64,000 nt of DNA from Rhytidiadelphus loreus. Its lineage: Eukaryota > Streptophyta > Bryopsida > Hypnales > Hylocomiaceae. Shown here piece by piece: positions 11,968 through 25,543 of the stretch (position 1 is its first letter; every line of letters begins with the position of its first letter). The stretch lies in the NCBI GenBank assembly GCA_947034895.1, contig OX344763.1, positions 81,735,093 through 81,799,092 of the forward strand, given 5' to 3'. The notes under the pieces are model-generated. The model was not told the origin of the DNA and searched no databases. It was given only the letters and a program-made list of their open reading frames with translations. A program made the position numbers and the translations under genes.

Positions 11968-12143
11968 TTAATGTCCAAGTTGCAAATGGCCTAAGCTCTT
12001 GCAATTAGGAAAAGAATATATGATTTGTGAAATTGTGTGGAACTTTCGGCAAGAATAATAAAAATGGAATAAGCCATGCCCTGTATTTAAAAGCGCATGA
12101 ATCCCGAACTCATGAAATTTGAACGTGAAAGAGTGAAAACAAT

Positions 12144-13553
12144 TTAATGTCCAAGTTGCAAATGGCCTAAGCTCTTGCAATTAGGAAAAGAATATATGAT
12201 TTGTGAAATTGTGTGGAATCCTAGGCAAGAATAAAAAAAATGGAATATGCCATGCCCTGTATTTAAAAGCGCATGAATCCCGAACTCATGAAATTTGAAC
12301 GTGAAAGAGTGAAAACAATTTAATGTCCAAGTTGCAAATGGCCTAAGCTCTTGCAATTAGGAAAAGAATATATGATTTGTGAAATTGTGTGGAATCCTAG
12401 GCAAGAATAAAAAAAATGGAATATGCCATGCCCTGTATTTAAAAGCGCATGAATCCCGAACTCATGAAATTTGAACGTGAAAGAGTGAAAACAATTTAAT
12501 GTCCAAGTTGCAAATGGCCTAAGCTCTTGCAATTAGGAAAAGAATATATGATTTGTGAAATTGTGTGGAATCCTAGGAAAGAATAAAAAAAAATGGAATA
12601 AGCCATGCCCTGTATTTAAAAGCGCATGAATCCCGAACTCATGAAATTTGAACGTGAAAGAGTGAAAACAATTTAATGTCCAAGTTGCAAATGGCCTAAG
12701 CTCTTGCAATTAGGAAAACAATATATGATTTGTGAAATCGTGTGGAATCCTAGGCAAGAATAAAATAAAATGGAATAAGCCATGCCCTGTATTTAAAAGC
12801 GCATGAATCCCGAACTCATGAAATTTGAACGTGAAAGAGTGAAAACAATTTAATGTCCAAGTTGCAAATGGCCGAAGCTCTTGCAATTAGGAAAAGAATA
12901 TATGATTTGTGAAATTGTGTGGAATCCTAGGCAAGAATAAAAAAAATGGAATATGCCATGCCCTGTATTTAAAAGCGCATGAATCCCGAACTCATGAAAT
13001 TTGAACGTGAAAGAGTGAAAACAATTTAATGTCCAAGTTGCAAATGGCCTAAGCTCTTGCAATTAGGAAAAGAATATATGATTTGTGAAATTGTGTGGAA
13101 TCCTAGGCAAGAATAAAAAAAATGGAATATGCCATGCCCTGTATTTAAAAGCGCATGAATCCCGAACTCATGAAATTTGAACGTGAAAGAGTGAAAACAA
13201 TTTAATGTCCAAGTTGCAAATGGCCTAAGCTCTTGCAATTAGGAAAAGAATATATGATTTGTGAAATTGTGTGGAACTTTCGGCAAGAATAAGAAAAATG
13301 GAATAAGCCATGCCCTGTATTTAAAAGCGCATGAATCCCGAACTCATGAAATTTGAACGTGAAAGAGTGAAAACAATTTAATGTCCAAGTTGCAAATGGC
13401 CTAAGCTCTTGCAATTAGGAAAAGAATATATGATTTGTGAAATTGTGTGGAACTTTCGGCAAGAATAAGAAAAATGGAATAAGCCATGCCCTGTATTTAA
13501 AAGCGCATGAATCCCGAACTCATGAAATTTGAACGTGAAAGAGTGAAAACAAT
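12144..13553. repeat. 8-monomer block, copy 1 of a 1,410 bp tandem duplication
   Basis: Order: D, D, E, C, D, D, S, S. The C monomer at 12673 has AATAAAATGG (12764) and is followed by a D with CCGAAG. The next eight monomers repeat this plan at an offset of 1,410 bp. Confidence 0.87.
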
Positions 13554-14963
13554 TTAATGTCCAAGTTGCAAATGGCCTAAGCTCTTGCAATTAGGAAAAG
13601 AATATATGATTTGTGAAATTGTGTGGAATCCTAGGCAAGAATAAAAAAAATGGAATATGCCATGCCCTGTATTTAAAAGCGCATGAATCCCGAACTCATG
13701 AAATTTGAACGTGAAAGAGTGAAAACAATTTAATGTCCAAGTTGCAAATGGCCTAAGCTCTTGCAATTAGGAAAAGAATATATGATTTGTGAAATTGTGT
13801 GGAATCCTAGGCAAGAATAAAAAAAATGGAATATGCCATGCCCTGTATTTAAAAGCGCATGAATCCCGAACTCATGAAATTTGAACGTGAAAGAGTGAAA
13901 ACAATTTAATGTCCAAGTTGCAAATGGCCTAAGCTCTTGCAATTAGGAAAAGAATATATGATTTGTGAAATTGTGTGGAATCCTAGGAAAGAATAAAAAA
14001 AAATGGAATAAGCCATGCCCTGTATTTAAAAGCGCATGAATCCCGAACTCATGAAATTTGAACGTGAAAGAGTGAAAACAATTTAATGTCCAAGTTGCAA
14101 ATGGCCTAAGCTCTTGCAATTAGGAAAACAATATATGATTTGTGAAATCGTGTGGAATCCTAGGCAAGAATAAAATAAAATGGAATAAGCCATGCCCTGT
14201 ATTTAAAAGCGCATGAATCCCGAACTCATGAAATTTGAACGTGAAAGAGTGAAAACAATTTAATGTCCAAGTTGCAAATGGCCGAAGCTCTTGCAATTAG
14301 GAAAAGAATATATGATTTGTGAAATTGTGTGGAACTTTCGGCAAGAATAATAAAAATGGAATAAGCCATGCCCTGTATTTACAAGCGCATGAATCCCGAA
14401 CTCATGAAATTTGAACGTGAAAGAGTGAAAACAATTTAATGTCCAAGTTGCAAATGGCCTAAGCTCTTGCAATTAGGAAAAGAATATATGATTTGTGAAA
14501 TTGTGTGGAATCCTAGGCAAGAATAAAAAAAATGGAATATGCCATGCCCTGTATTTAAAAGCGCATGAATCCCGAACTCATGAAATTTGAACGTGAAAGA
14601 GTGAAAACAATTTAATGTCCAAGTTGCAAATGGCCTAAGCTCTTGCAATTAGGAAAAGAATATATGATTTGTGAAATTGTGTGGAACTTTCGGCAAGAAT
14701 AAGAAAAATGGAATAAGCCATGCCCTGTATTTACAAGCGCATGAATCCCGAACTCATGAAATTTGAACGTGAAAGAGTGAAAACAATTTAATGTCCAAGT
14801 TGCAAATGGCCTAAGCTCTTGCAATTAGGAAAAGAATATATGATTTGTGAAATTGTGTGGAACTTTCGGCAAGAATAATAAAAATGGAATAAGCCATGCC
14901 CTGTATTTAAAAGCGCATGAATCCCGAACTCATGAAATTTGAACGTGAAAGAGTGAAAACAAT
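13554..14963. repeat. 8-monomer block, copy 2 of the 1,410 bp tandem duplication
   Basis: Order: D, D, E, C, Y, D, S, Y. The marker AATAAAATGG is at 14174, which is 1,410 bp after 12764. The monomer after it keeps the CCGAAG tag but has Y-class tags, so its middle has been replaced since duplication. Confidence 0.87.
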
Positions 14964-17900
14964 TTAATGTCCAAGTTGCAAATGGCCTAAGCTCTTGCAA
15001 TTAGGAAAAGAATATATGATTTGTGAAATCGTGTGGAACTTTCGGCAAGAATAATAAAAATGGAATAAGCCATGCCCTGTATTTAAAAGCGCATGAATCC
15101 CGAACTCATGAAATTTGAACGTGAAAGAGTGAAAACAATTTAATGTCCAAGTTGCAAATGGCCTAAGCTCTTGCAATTAGGAAAAGAATATATGATTTGT
15201 GAAATTGTGTGGAATCCTAGGAAAGAATAAAAAAAAATGGAATAAGCCATGCCCTGTATTTAAAAGCGCATGAATCCCGAACTCATGAAATTTGAACGTG
15301 AAAGAGTGAAAACAATTTAATGTCCAAGTTGCAAATGGCCTAAGCTCTTGCAATTAGGAAAAGAATATATGATTTGTGAAATTGTGTGGAATCCTAGGAA
15401 AGAATAAAAAAAAATGGAATAAGCCATGCCCTGTATTTAAAAGCGCATGAATCCCGAACTCATGAAATTTGAACGTGAAAGAGTGAAAACAATTTAATGT
15501 CCAAGTTGCAAATGGCCTAAGCTCTTGCAATTAGGAAAACAATATATGATTTGTGAAATCGTGTGGAATCCTAGGCAAGAATAAAAAAAAATGGAATAAG
15601 CCATGCCCTGTATTTAAAAGCGCATGAATCCCGAACTCATGAAATTTGAACGTGAAAGAGTGAAAACAATTTAATGTCCAAGTTGCAAATGGCCTAAGCT
15701 CTTGCAATTAGGAAAACAATATATGATTTGTGAAATCGTGTGGAATCCTAGGCAAGAATAAAATAAAATGGAATAAGCCATGCCCTGTATTTAAAAGCGC
15801 ATGAATCCCGAACTCATGAAATTTGAACGTGAAAGAGTGAAAACAATTTAATGTCCAAGTTGCAAATGGCCGAAGCTCTTGCAATTAGGAAAAGAATATA
15901 TGATTTGTGAAATTGTGTGGAATCCTAGGCAAGAATAAAAAAAATGGAATATGCCATGCCCTGTATTTAAAAGCGCATGAATCCCGAACTCATGAAATTT
16001 GAACGTGAAAGAGTGAAAACAATTTAATGTCCAAGTTGCAAATGGCCTAAGCTCTTGCAATTAGGAAAAGAATATATGATTTGTGAAATTGTGTGGAATC
16101 CTAGGAAAGAATAAAAAAAAATGGAATAAGCCATGCCCTGTATTTAAAAGTGCATGAATCCCGAACTCATGAAATTTGAACGTGAAAGAGTGAAAACAAT
16201 TTAATGTCCAAGTTGCAAATGGCCTAAGCTCTTGCAATTAGGAAAAGAATATATGATTTGTGAAATTGTGTGGAATCCTAGGAAAGAATAAAAAAAAATG
16301 GAATAAGCCATGCCCTGTATTTAAAAGCGCATGAATCCCGAACTCATGAAATTTGAACGTGAAAGAGTGAAAACAATTTAATGTCCAAGTTGCAAATGGC
16401 CTAAGCTCTTGCAATTAGGAAAACAATATATGATTTGTGAAATCGTGTGGAATCCTAGGCAAGAATAAAAAAAAATGGAATAAGCCATGCCCTGTATTTA
16501 CAAGCGCATGAATCCCGAACTCATGAAATTTGAACGTGAAAGAGTGAAAACAATTTAATGTCCAAGTTGCAAATGGCCTAAGCTCTTGCAATTAGGAAAA
16601 GAATATATGATTTGTGAAATTGTGTGGAACTTTCGGCAAGAATAAGAAAAATGGAATAAGCCATGCCCTGTATTTACAAGCGCATGAATCCCGAACTCAT
16701 GAAATTTGAACGTGAAAGAGTGAAAACAATTTAATGTCCAAGTTGCAAATGGCCTAAGCTCTTGCAATTAGGAAAAGAATATATGATTTGTGAAATTGTG
16801 TGGAATCCTAGGAAAGAATAAAAAAAAATGGAATAAGCCATGCCCTGTATTTAAAAGCGCATGAATCCCGAACTCATGAAATTTGAACGTGAAAGAGTGA
16901 AAACAATTTAATGTCCAAGTTGCAAATGGCCTAAGCTCTTGCAATTAGGAAAAGAATATATGATTTGTGAAATTGTGTGGAATCCTAGGAAAGAATAAAA
17001 AAAAATGGAATAAGCCATGCCCTGTATTTAAAAGCGCATGAATCCCGAACTCATGAAATTTGAACGTGAAAGAGTGAAAACAATTTAATGTCCAAGTTGC
17101 AAATGGCCTAAGCTCTTGCAATTAGGAAAACAATATATGATTTGTGAAATCGTGTGGAATCCTAGGCAAGAATAAAAAAAAATGGAATAAGCCATGCCCT
17201 GTATTTAAAAGCGCATGAATCCCGAACTCATGAAATTTGAACGTGAAAGAGTGAAAACAATTTAATGTCCAAGTTGCAAATGGCCTAAGCTCTTGCAATT
17301 AGGAAAAGAATATATGATTTGTGAAATTGTGTGGAACTTTCGGCAAGAATAATAAAAATGGAATAAGCCATGCCCTGTATTTAAAAGCGCATGAATCCCG
17401 AACTCATGAAATTTGAACGTGAAAGAGTGAAAACAATTTAATGTCCAAGTTGCAAATGGCCTAAGCTCTTGCAATTAGGAAAACAATATATGATTTGTGA
17501 AATTGTGTGGAATCCTAGGCAAGAATAAAAAAAATGGAATATGCCATGCCCTGTATTTACAAGCGCATGAATCCCGAACTCATGAAATTTGAACGTGAAA
17601 GAGTGAAAACAATTTAATGTCCAAGTTGCAAATGGCCTAAGCTCTTGCAATTAGGAAAAGAATATATGATTTGTGAAATTGTGTGGAACTTTCGGCAAGA
17701 ATAATAAAAATGGAATAAGCCATGCCCTGTATTTAAAAGCGCATGAATCCCGAACTCATGAAATTTGAACGTGAAAGAGTGAAAACAATTTAATGTCCAA
17801 GTTGCAAATGGCCTAAGCTCTTGCAATTAGGAAAAGAATATATGATTTGTGAAATTGTGTGGAATCCTAGGAAAGAATAAAAAAAAATGGAATAAGCCAT

Positions 17901-20900
17901 GCCCTGTATTTAAAAGCGCATGAATCCCGAACTCATGAAATTTGAACGTGAAAGAGTGAAAACAATTTAATGTCCAAGTTGCAAATGGCCTAAGCTCTTG
18001 CAATTAGGAAAAGAACATATGATTTGTGAAATTGTGTGGAATCCTAGGAAAGAATAAAAAAAAATGGAATAAGCCATGCCCTGTATTTAAAAGTGCATGA
18101 ATCCCGAACTCATGAAATTTGAACGTGAAAGAGTGAAAACAATTTAATGTCCAAGTTGCAAATGGCCTAAGCTCTTGCAATTAGGAAAAGAATATATGAT
18201 TTGTGAAATTGTGTGGAATCCTAGGCAAGAATAAAAAAAATGGAATAAGCCATGCCCTGTATTTAAAAGCGCATGAATCCCGAACTCATGAAATTTGAAC
18301 GTGAAAGAGTGAAAACAATTTAATGTCCAAGTTGCAAATGGCCGAAGCTCTTGCAATTAGGAAAAGAATATATGATTTGTGAAATTGTGTGGAATCCTAG
18401 GCAAGAATAAAAAAAATGGAATATGCCATGCCCTGTATTTAAAAGCGCATGAATCCCGAACTCATGAAATTTGAACGTGAAAGAGTGAAAACAATTTAAT
18501 GTCCAAGTTGCAAATGGCCTAAGCTCTTGCAATTAGGAAAAGAATATATGATTTGTGAAATTGTGTGGAATCCTAGGCAAGAATAAAAAAAATGGAATAT
18601 GCCATGCCCTGTATTTAAAAGCGCATGAATCCCGAACTCATGAAATTTGAACGTGAAAGAGTGAAAACAATTTAATGTCCAAGTTGCAAATGGCCTAAGC
18701 TCTTGCAATTAGGAAAAGAATATATGATTTGTGAAATTGTGTGGAACTTTCGGCAAGAATAAGAAAAATGGAATAAGCGATGCCCTGTATTTAAAAGCGC
18801 ATGAATCCCGAACTCATGAAATTTGAACGTGAAAGAGTGAAAACAATTTAATGTCCAAGTTGCAAATGGCCTAAGCTCTTGCAATTAGGAAAAGAATATA
18901 TGATTTGTGAAATTGTGTGGAACTTTCGGCAAGAATAAGAAAAATGGAATAAGCCATGCCCTGTATTTAAAAGCGCATGAATCCCGAACTCATGAAATTT
19001 GAACGTGAAAGAGTGAAAACAATTTAATGTCCAAGTTGCAAATGGCCTAAGCTCTTGCAATTAGGAAAAGAATATATGATTTGTGAAATTGTGTGGAACT
19101 TTCGGCAAGAATAATAAAAATGGAATAAGCCATGCCCTGTATTTAAAAGCGCATGAATCCCGAACTCATGAAATTTGAACGTGAAAGAGTGAAAACAATT
19201 TAATGTCCAAGTTGCAAATGGCCTAAGCTCTTGCAATTAGGAAAAGAATATATGATTTGTGAAATTGTGTGGAATCCTAGGAAAGAATAAAAAAAAATGG
19301 AATAAGCCATGCCCTGTATTTAAAAGCGCATGAATCCCGAACTCATGAAATTTGAACGTGAAAGAGTGAAAACAATTTAATGTCCAAGTTGCAAATGGCC
19401 TAAGCTCTTGCAATTAGGAAAAGAATATATGATTTGTGAAATTGTGTGGAACTTTCGGCAAGAATAAGAAAAATGGAATAAGCCATGCCCTGTATTTAAA
19501 AGCGCATGAATCCCGAACTCATGAAATTTGAACGTGAAAGAGAGAAAACAATTTAATGTCCAAGTTGCAAATGGCCTAAGCTCTTGCAATTAGGAAAAGA
19601 ATATATGATTTGTGAAATTGTGTGGAACTTTCGGCAAGAATAAAAAAAATGGAATAAGCCATGCCCTGTATTTAAAAGCGCATGAATCCCGAACTCATGA
19701 AATTTGAACGTGAAAGAGTGAAAACAATTTAATGTCCAAGTTGCAAATGGCCTAAGCTCTTGCAATTAGGAAAAGAGTATATGATTTGTGAAATTGTGTG
19801 GAACTTTCGGCAAGAATAAGAAAAATGGAATAAGCCATGCCCTGTATTTAAAAGCGCATGAATCCCGAACTCATGAAATTTGAACGTGAAAGAGTGAAAA
19901 CAATTTAATGTCCAAGTTGCAAATGGCCTAAGCTCTTGCAATTAGGAAAAGAATATATGATTTGTGAAATTGTGTGGAACTTTCGGCAAGAATAAGAAAA
20001 ATGGAATAAGCCATGCCCTGTATTTAAAAGCGCATGAATCCCGAACTCATGAAATTTGAACGTGAAAGAGTGAAAACAATTTAATGTCCAAGTTGCAAAT
20101 GGCCTAAGCTCTTGCAATTAGGAAAAGAATATATGATTTGTGAAATTGTGTGGAACTTTCGGCAAGAATAAGAAAAATGGAATAAGCCATGCCCTGTATT
20201 TAAAAGCGCATGAATCCCGAACTCATGAAATTTGAACGTGAAAGAGTGAAAACAATTTAATGTCCAAGTTGCAAATGGCCTAAGCTCTTGCAATTAGGAA
20301 AAGAATATATGATTTGTGAAATTGTGTGGAATCCTAGGCAAGAATAAAAAAAATGGAATATGCCATGCCCTGTATTTAAAAGCGCATGAATCCCGAACTC
20401 ATGAAATTTGAACGTGAAAGAGTGAAAACAATTTAATGTCCAAGTTGCAAATGGCCTAAGCTCTTGCAATTAGGAAAAGAATATATGATTTGTGAAATTG
20501 TGTGGAATCCTAGGAAAGAATAAAAAAAAATGGAATAAGCCATGCCCTGTATTTAAAAGCGCATGAATCCCGAACTCATGAAATTTGAACGTGAAAGAGT
20601 GAAAACAATTTAATGTCCAAGTTGCAAATGGCCTAAGCTCTTGCAATTAGGAAAAGAATATATGATTTGTGAAATTGTGTGGAATCCTAGGAAAGAATAA
20701 AAAAAAATGGAATAAGCCATGCCCTGTATTTAAAAGCGCATGAATCCCGAACTCATGAAATTTGAACGTGAAAGAGTGAAAACAATTTAATGTCCAAGTT
20801 GCAAATGGCCTAAGCTCTTGCAATTAGGAAAACAATATATGATTTGTGAAATCGTGTGGAATCCTAGGCAAGAATAAAAAAAAATGGAATAAGCCATGCC

Positions 20901-20963
20901 CTGTATTTAAAAGCGCATGAATCCCGAACTCATGAAATTTGAACGTGAAAGAGTGAAAACAAT
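14964..20963. repeat. Mixed Y/E/C/D/S block, 34 monomers, three E-E-C trimers and more
   Basis: The block opens with Y, E, E, C, C (AATAAAATGG at 15762), D (CCGAAG). Then come E-E-C-S and E-E-C-Y tetramers (16024-17437), a D monomer with ACAAGC at 17438 like the one at 9498, and a D-D-D-S-S-Y run at 18144-19199 resembling 10557-11436. A run of S-like monomers follows at 19377-20256, then D, E, E, C. Odd single changes: AAGCGATGCCC near 18777, AGAGAGAAAAC near 19540 and GAGTATATG near 19776. No non-satellite sequence is present. Confidence 0.86.
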
Positions 20964-21139
20964 TTAATGTCCAAGTTGCAAATGGCCTAAGCTCTTGCAA
21001 TTAGGAAAAGAATATATGATTTGTGAAATTGTGTGGAACTTTCGGCAAGAATAAGAAAAATGGAATAAGCCATGCCCTGTATTTACAAGCGCATGAATCC
21101 CGAACTCATGAAATTTGAACGTGAAAGAGTGAAAACAAT
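20964..21139. repeat. Single class S monomer
   Basis: An S monomer with ACAAGC at position 123, between the E-E-C trimer at 20433 and the next duplicated block. Confidence 0.85.
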
Positions 21140-22724
21140 TTAATGTCCAAGTTGCAAATGGCCTAAGCTCTTGCAATTAGGAAAAGAATATATGATTTGT
21201 GAAATTGTGTGGAACTTTCGGCAAGAATAAGAAAAATGGAATAAGCCATGCCCTGTATTTAAAAGCGCATGAATCCCGAACTCATGAAATTTGAACGTGA
21301 AAGAGTGAAAACAATTTAATGTCCAAGTTGCAAATGGCCTAAGCTCTTGCAATTAGGAAAAGAATATATGATTTGTGAAATTGTGTGGAACTTTCGGCAA
21401 GAATAAGAAAAATGGAATAAGCCATGCCCTGTATTTAAAAGCGCATGAATCCCGAACTCATGAAATTTGAACGTGAAAGAGTGAAAACAATTTAATGTCC
21501 AAGTTGCAAATGGCCTAAGCTCTTGCAATTAGGAAAAGAATATATGATTTGTGAAATTGTGTGGAACTTTCGGCAAGAATAAGAAAAATGGAATAAGCCA
21601 TGCCCTGTATTTAAAAGCGCATGAATCCCGAACTCATGAAATTTGAACGTGAAAGAGTGAAAACAATTTAATGTCCAAGTTGCAAATGGCCTAAGCTCTT
21701 GCAATTAGGAAAAGAATATATGATTTGTGAAATTGTGTGGAACTTTCGGCAAGAATAAGAAAAATGGAATAAGCCATGCCCTGTATTTAAAAGCGCATGA
21801 ATCCCGAACTCTTGAAATTTGAACGTGAAAGAGTGAAAACAATTTAATGTCCAAGTTGCAAATGGCCTAAGCTCTTGCAATTAGGAAAAGAATATATGAT
21901 TTGTGAAATTGTGTGGAACTTTCGGCAAGAATAAGAAAAATGGAATAAGCCATGCCCTGTATTTAAAAGCGCATGAATCCCGAACTCATGAAATTTGAAC
22001 GTGAAAGAGTGAAAACAATTTAATGTCCAAGTTGCAAATGGCCTAAGCTCTTGCAATTAAGAAAAGAATATATGATTTGTGAAATTGTGTGGAACTTTCG
22101 GCAAGAATAATAAAAATGGAATAAGCCATGCCCTGTATTTAAAAGCGCATGAATCCCGAACTCATGAAATTTGAACGTGAAAGAGTGAAAACAATTTAAT
22201 GTCCAAGTTGCAAATGGCCTAAGCTCTTGCAATTAGGAAAAGAATATATGATTTGTGAAATTGTGTGGAACTTTCGGCAAGAATAAGAAAAATGGAATAA
22301 GCCATGCCCTGTATTTAAAAGCGCATGAATCCCGAACTCATGAAATTTGAACGTGAAAGAGTGAAAACAATTTAATGTCCAAGTTGCAAATGGCCTAAGC
22401 TCTTGCAATTAGGAAAAGAATATATGATTTGTGAAATTGTGTGGAACTTTCGGCAAGAATAAGAAAAATGGAATAAGCCATGCCCTGTATTTACAAGCGC
22501 ATGAATCCCGAACTCATGAAATTTGAACGTGAAAGAGTGAAAACAATTTAATGTCCAAGTTGCAAATGGCCTAAGCTCTTGCAATTAGGAAAAGAACATA
22601 TGATTTGTGAAATTGTGTGGAATCCTAGGAAAGAATAAAAAAAAATGGAATAAGCCATGCCCTGTATTTAAAAGCGCATGAATCCCGAACTCATGAAATT
22701 TGAACGTGAAAGAGTGAAAACAAT
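21140..22724. repeat. 9-monomer block, copy 1 of a 2,643 bp-offset duplication
   Basis: Mostly class S. Two private markers identify the block: CTTGAAATT (at 21811, in place of CATGAAATT) and ATTAAG near 22057. Both recur 2,643 bp (15 monomers) later. It ends with an E monomer carrying CATATG. Confidence 0.87.
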
Positions 22725-23782
22725 TTAATGTCCAAGTTGCAAATGGCCTAAGCTCTTGCAATTAGGAAAATAATATATGATTTGTGAAATTGTGTGGAAC
22801 TTTCGGCAAGAATAAGAAAAATGGAATAAGCCATGCCCTGTATTTAAAAGCGCATGAATCCCGAACTCATGAAATTTGAACGTGAAAGAGTGAAAACAAT
22901 TTAATGTCCAAGTTGCAAATGGCCTAAGCTCTTGCAATTAGGAAAAGAATATATGATTTGTGAAATTGTGTGGAACTTTCGGCAAGAATAATAAAAATGG
23001 AATAAGCCATGCCCTGTATTTAAAAGCGCATGAATCCCGAACTCATGAAATTTGAACGTGAAAGAGTGAAAACAATTTAATGTCCAAGTTGCAAATGGCC
23101 TAAGCTCTTGCAATTAGGAAAAGAATATATGATTTGTGAAATTGTGTGGAACTTTCGGCAAGAATAAGAAAAATGGAATAAGCCATGCCCTGTATTTAAA
23201 AGCGCATGAATCCCGAACTCATGAAATTTGAACGTGAAAGAGTGAAAACAAATTAATGTCCAAGTTGCAAATGGCCTAAGCTCTTGCAATTAGGAAAAGA
23301 ATATATGATTTGTGAAATTGTGTGGAATCCTAGGAAAGAATAAAAAAAAATGGAATAAGCCATGCCCTGTATTTAAAAGCGCATGAATCCCGAACTCATG
23401 AAATTTGAACGTGAAAGAGTGAAAACAATTTAATGTCCAAGTTGCAAATGGCCTAAGCTCTTGCAATTAGGAAAAGAATATATGATTTGTGAAATTGTGT
23501 GGAACTTTCGGCAAGAATAATAAAAATGGAATAAGCCATGCCCTGTATTTACAAGCGCATGAATCCCGAACTCATGAAATTTGAACGTGAAAGAGTGAAA
23601 ACAATTTAATGTCCAAGTTGCAAATGGCCTAAGCTCTTGCAATTAGGAAAAGAACATATGATTTGTGAAATTGTGTGGAATCCTAGGAAAGAATAAAAAA
23701 AAATGGAATAAGCCATGCCCTGTATTTACAAGCGCATGAATCCCGAACTCATGAAATTTGAACGTGAAAGAGTGAAAACAAT
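22725..23782. repeat. Six linking monomers (S, Y, S, E, Y, E)
   Basis: The first has AAAATAATATATG near 22770, a variant seen again near 35630. The third-to-fourth junction carries ACAAATTAATG near 23248 in place of ACAATTTAATG. Together with the preceding nine they complete a 15-monomer unit. Confidence 0.86.
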
Positions 23783-25543
23783 TTAATGTCCAAGTTGCAA
23801 ATGGCCTAAGCTCTTGCAATTAGGAAAAGAATATATGATTTGTGAAATTGTGTGGAACTTTCGGCAAGAATAATAAAAATGGAATAAGCCATGCCCTGTA
23901 TTTAAAAGCGCATGAATCCCGAACTCATGAAATTTGAACGTGAAAGAGTGAAAACAATTTAATGTCCAAGTTGCAAATGGCCTAAGCTCTTGCAATTAGG
24001 AAAAGAATATATGATTTGTGAAATTGTGTGGAACTTTCGGCAAGAATAAGAAAAATGGAATAAGCCATGCCCTGTATTTAAAAGCGCATGAATCCCGAAC
24101 TCATGAAATTTGAACGTGAAAGAGTGAAAACAATTTAATGTCCAAGTTGCAAATGGCCTAAGCTCTTGCAATTAGGAAAAGAATATATGATTTGTGAAAT
24201 TGTGTGGAACTTTCGGCAAGAATAAGAAAAATGGAATAAGCCATGCCCTGTATTTAAAAGCGCATGAATCCCGAACTCATGAAATTTGAACGTGAAAGAG
24301 TGAAAACAATTTAATGTCCAAGTTGCAAATGGCCTAAGCTCTTGCAATTAGGAAAAGAATATATGATTTGTGAAATTGTGTGGAACTTTCGGCAAGAATA
24401 AGAAAAATGGAATAAGCCATGCCCTGTATTTAAAAGCGCATGAATCCCGAACTCTTGAAATTTGAACGTGAAAGAGTGAAAACAATTTAATGTCCAAGTT
24501 GCAAATGGCCTAAGCTCTTGCAATTAGGAAAAGAATATATGATTTGTGAAATTGTGTGGAACTTTCGGCAAGAATAAGAAAAATGGAATAAGCCATGCCC
24601 TGTATTTAAAAGCGCATGAATCCCGAACTCATGAAATTTGAACGTGAAAGAGTGAAAACAATTTAATGTCCAAGTTGCAAATGGCCTAAGCTCTTGCAAT
24701 TAAGAAAAGAATATATGATTTGTGAAATTGTGTGGAACTTTCGGCAAGAATAAGAAAAATGGAATAAGCCATGCCCTGTATTTACAAGCGCATGAATCCC
24801 GAACTCATGAAATTTGAACGTGAAAGAGTGAAAACAATTTAATGTCCAAGTTGCAAATGGCCTAAGCTCTTGCAATTAGGAAAAGAATATATGATTTGTG
24901 AAATTGTGTGGAACTTTCGGCAAGAATAAGAAAAATGGAATAAGCCATGCCCTGTATTTACAAGCGCATGAATCCCGAACTCATGAAATTTGAACGTGAA
25001 AGAGTGAAAACAATTTAATGTCCAAGTTGCAAATGGCCTAAGCTCTTGCAATTAGGAAAAGAATATATGATTTGTGAAATTGTGTGGAACTTTCGGCAAG
25101 AATAAGAAAAATGGAATAAGCCATGCCCTGTATTTAAAAGCGCATGAATCCCGAACTCATGAAATTTGAACGTGAAAGAGTGAAAACAATTTAATGTCCA
25201 AGTTGCAAATGGCCTAAGCTCTTGCAATTAGGAAAAGAATATATGATTTGTGAAATTGTGTGGAACTTTCGGCAAGAATAAGAAAAATGGAATAAGCCAT
25301 GCCCTGTATTTACAAGCGCATGAATCCCGAACTCATGAAATTTGAACGTGAAAGAGTGAAAACAATTTAATGTCCAAGTTGCAAATGGCCTAAGCTCTTG
25401 CAATTAGGAAAAGAACATATGATTTGTGAAATTGTGTGGAATCCTAGGAAAGAATAAAGAAAAATGGAATAAGCCATGCCCTGTATTTAAAAGCGCATGA
25501 ATCCCGAACTCATGAAATTTGAACGTGAAAGAGTGAAAACAAT
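23783..25543. repeat. 10-monomer block, copy 2 of the 2,643 bp-offset duplication
   Basis: CTTGAAATT at 24454 is 2,643 bp from its partner at 21811, and TTGCAATTAA at 24694 is 2,643 bp from 22051. This copy has one more S monomer than copy 1. Its last monomer, at 25367, is the final class E copy in the window and carries AATAAAGAAAAATGG. Confidence 0.87.

Larger units (their letters stand above)
9146..12143. repeat. Mixed block of 17 monomers
   Basis: Order: Y, S, D, Y, D, E, E, C, D, D, S, S, Y, E, E, C, Y. The C monomer at 10380 has the rare tag AATAAAATGG (at 10471) and is followed by a D monomer with CCGAAG; this pair recurs at 12673, 14083 and 15671. The block holds two E-E-C trimers (10026-10556 and 11437-11967). 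No other content is seen. Confidence 0.88.
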
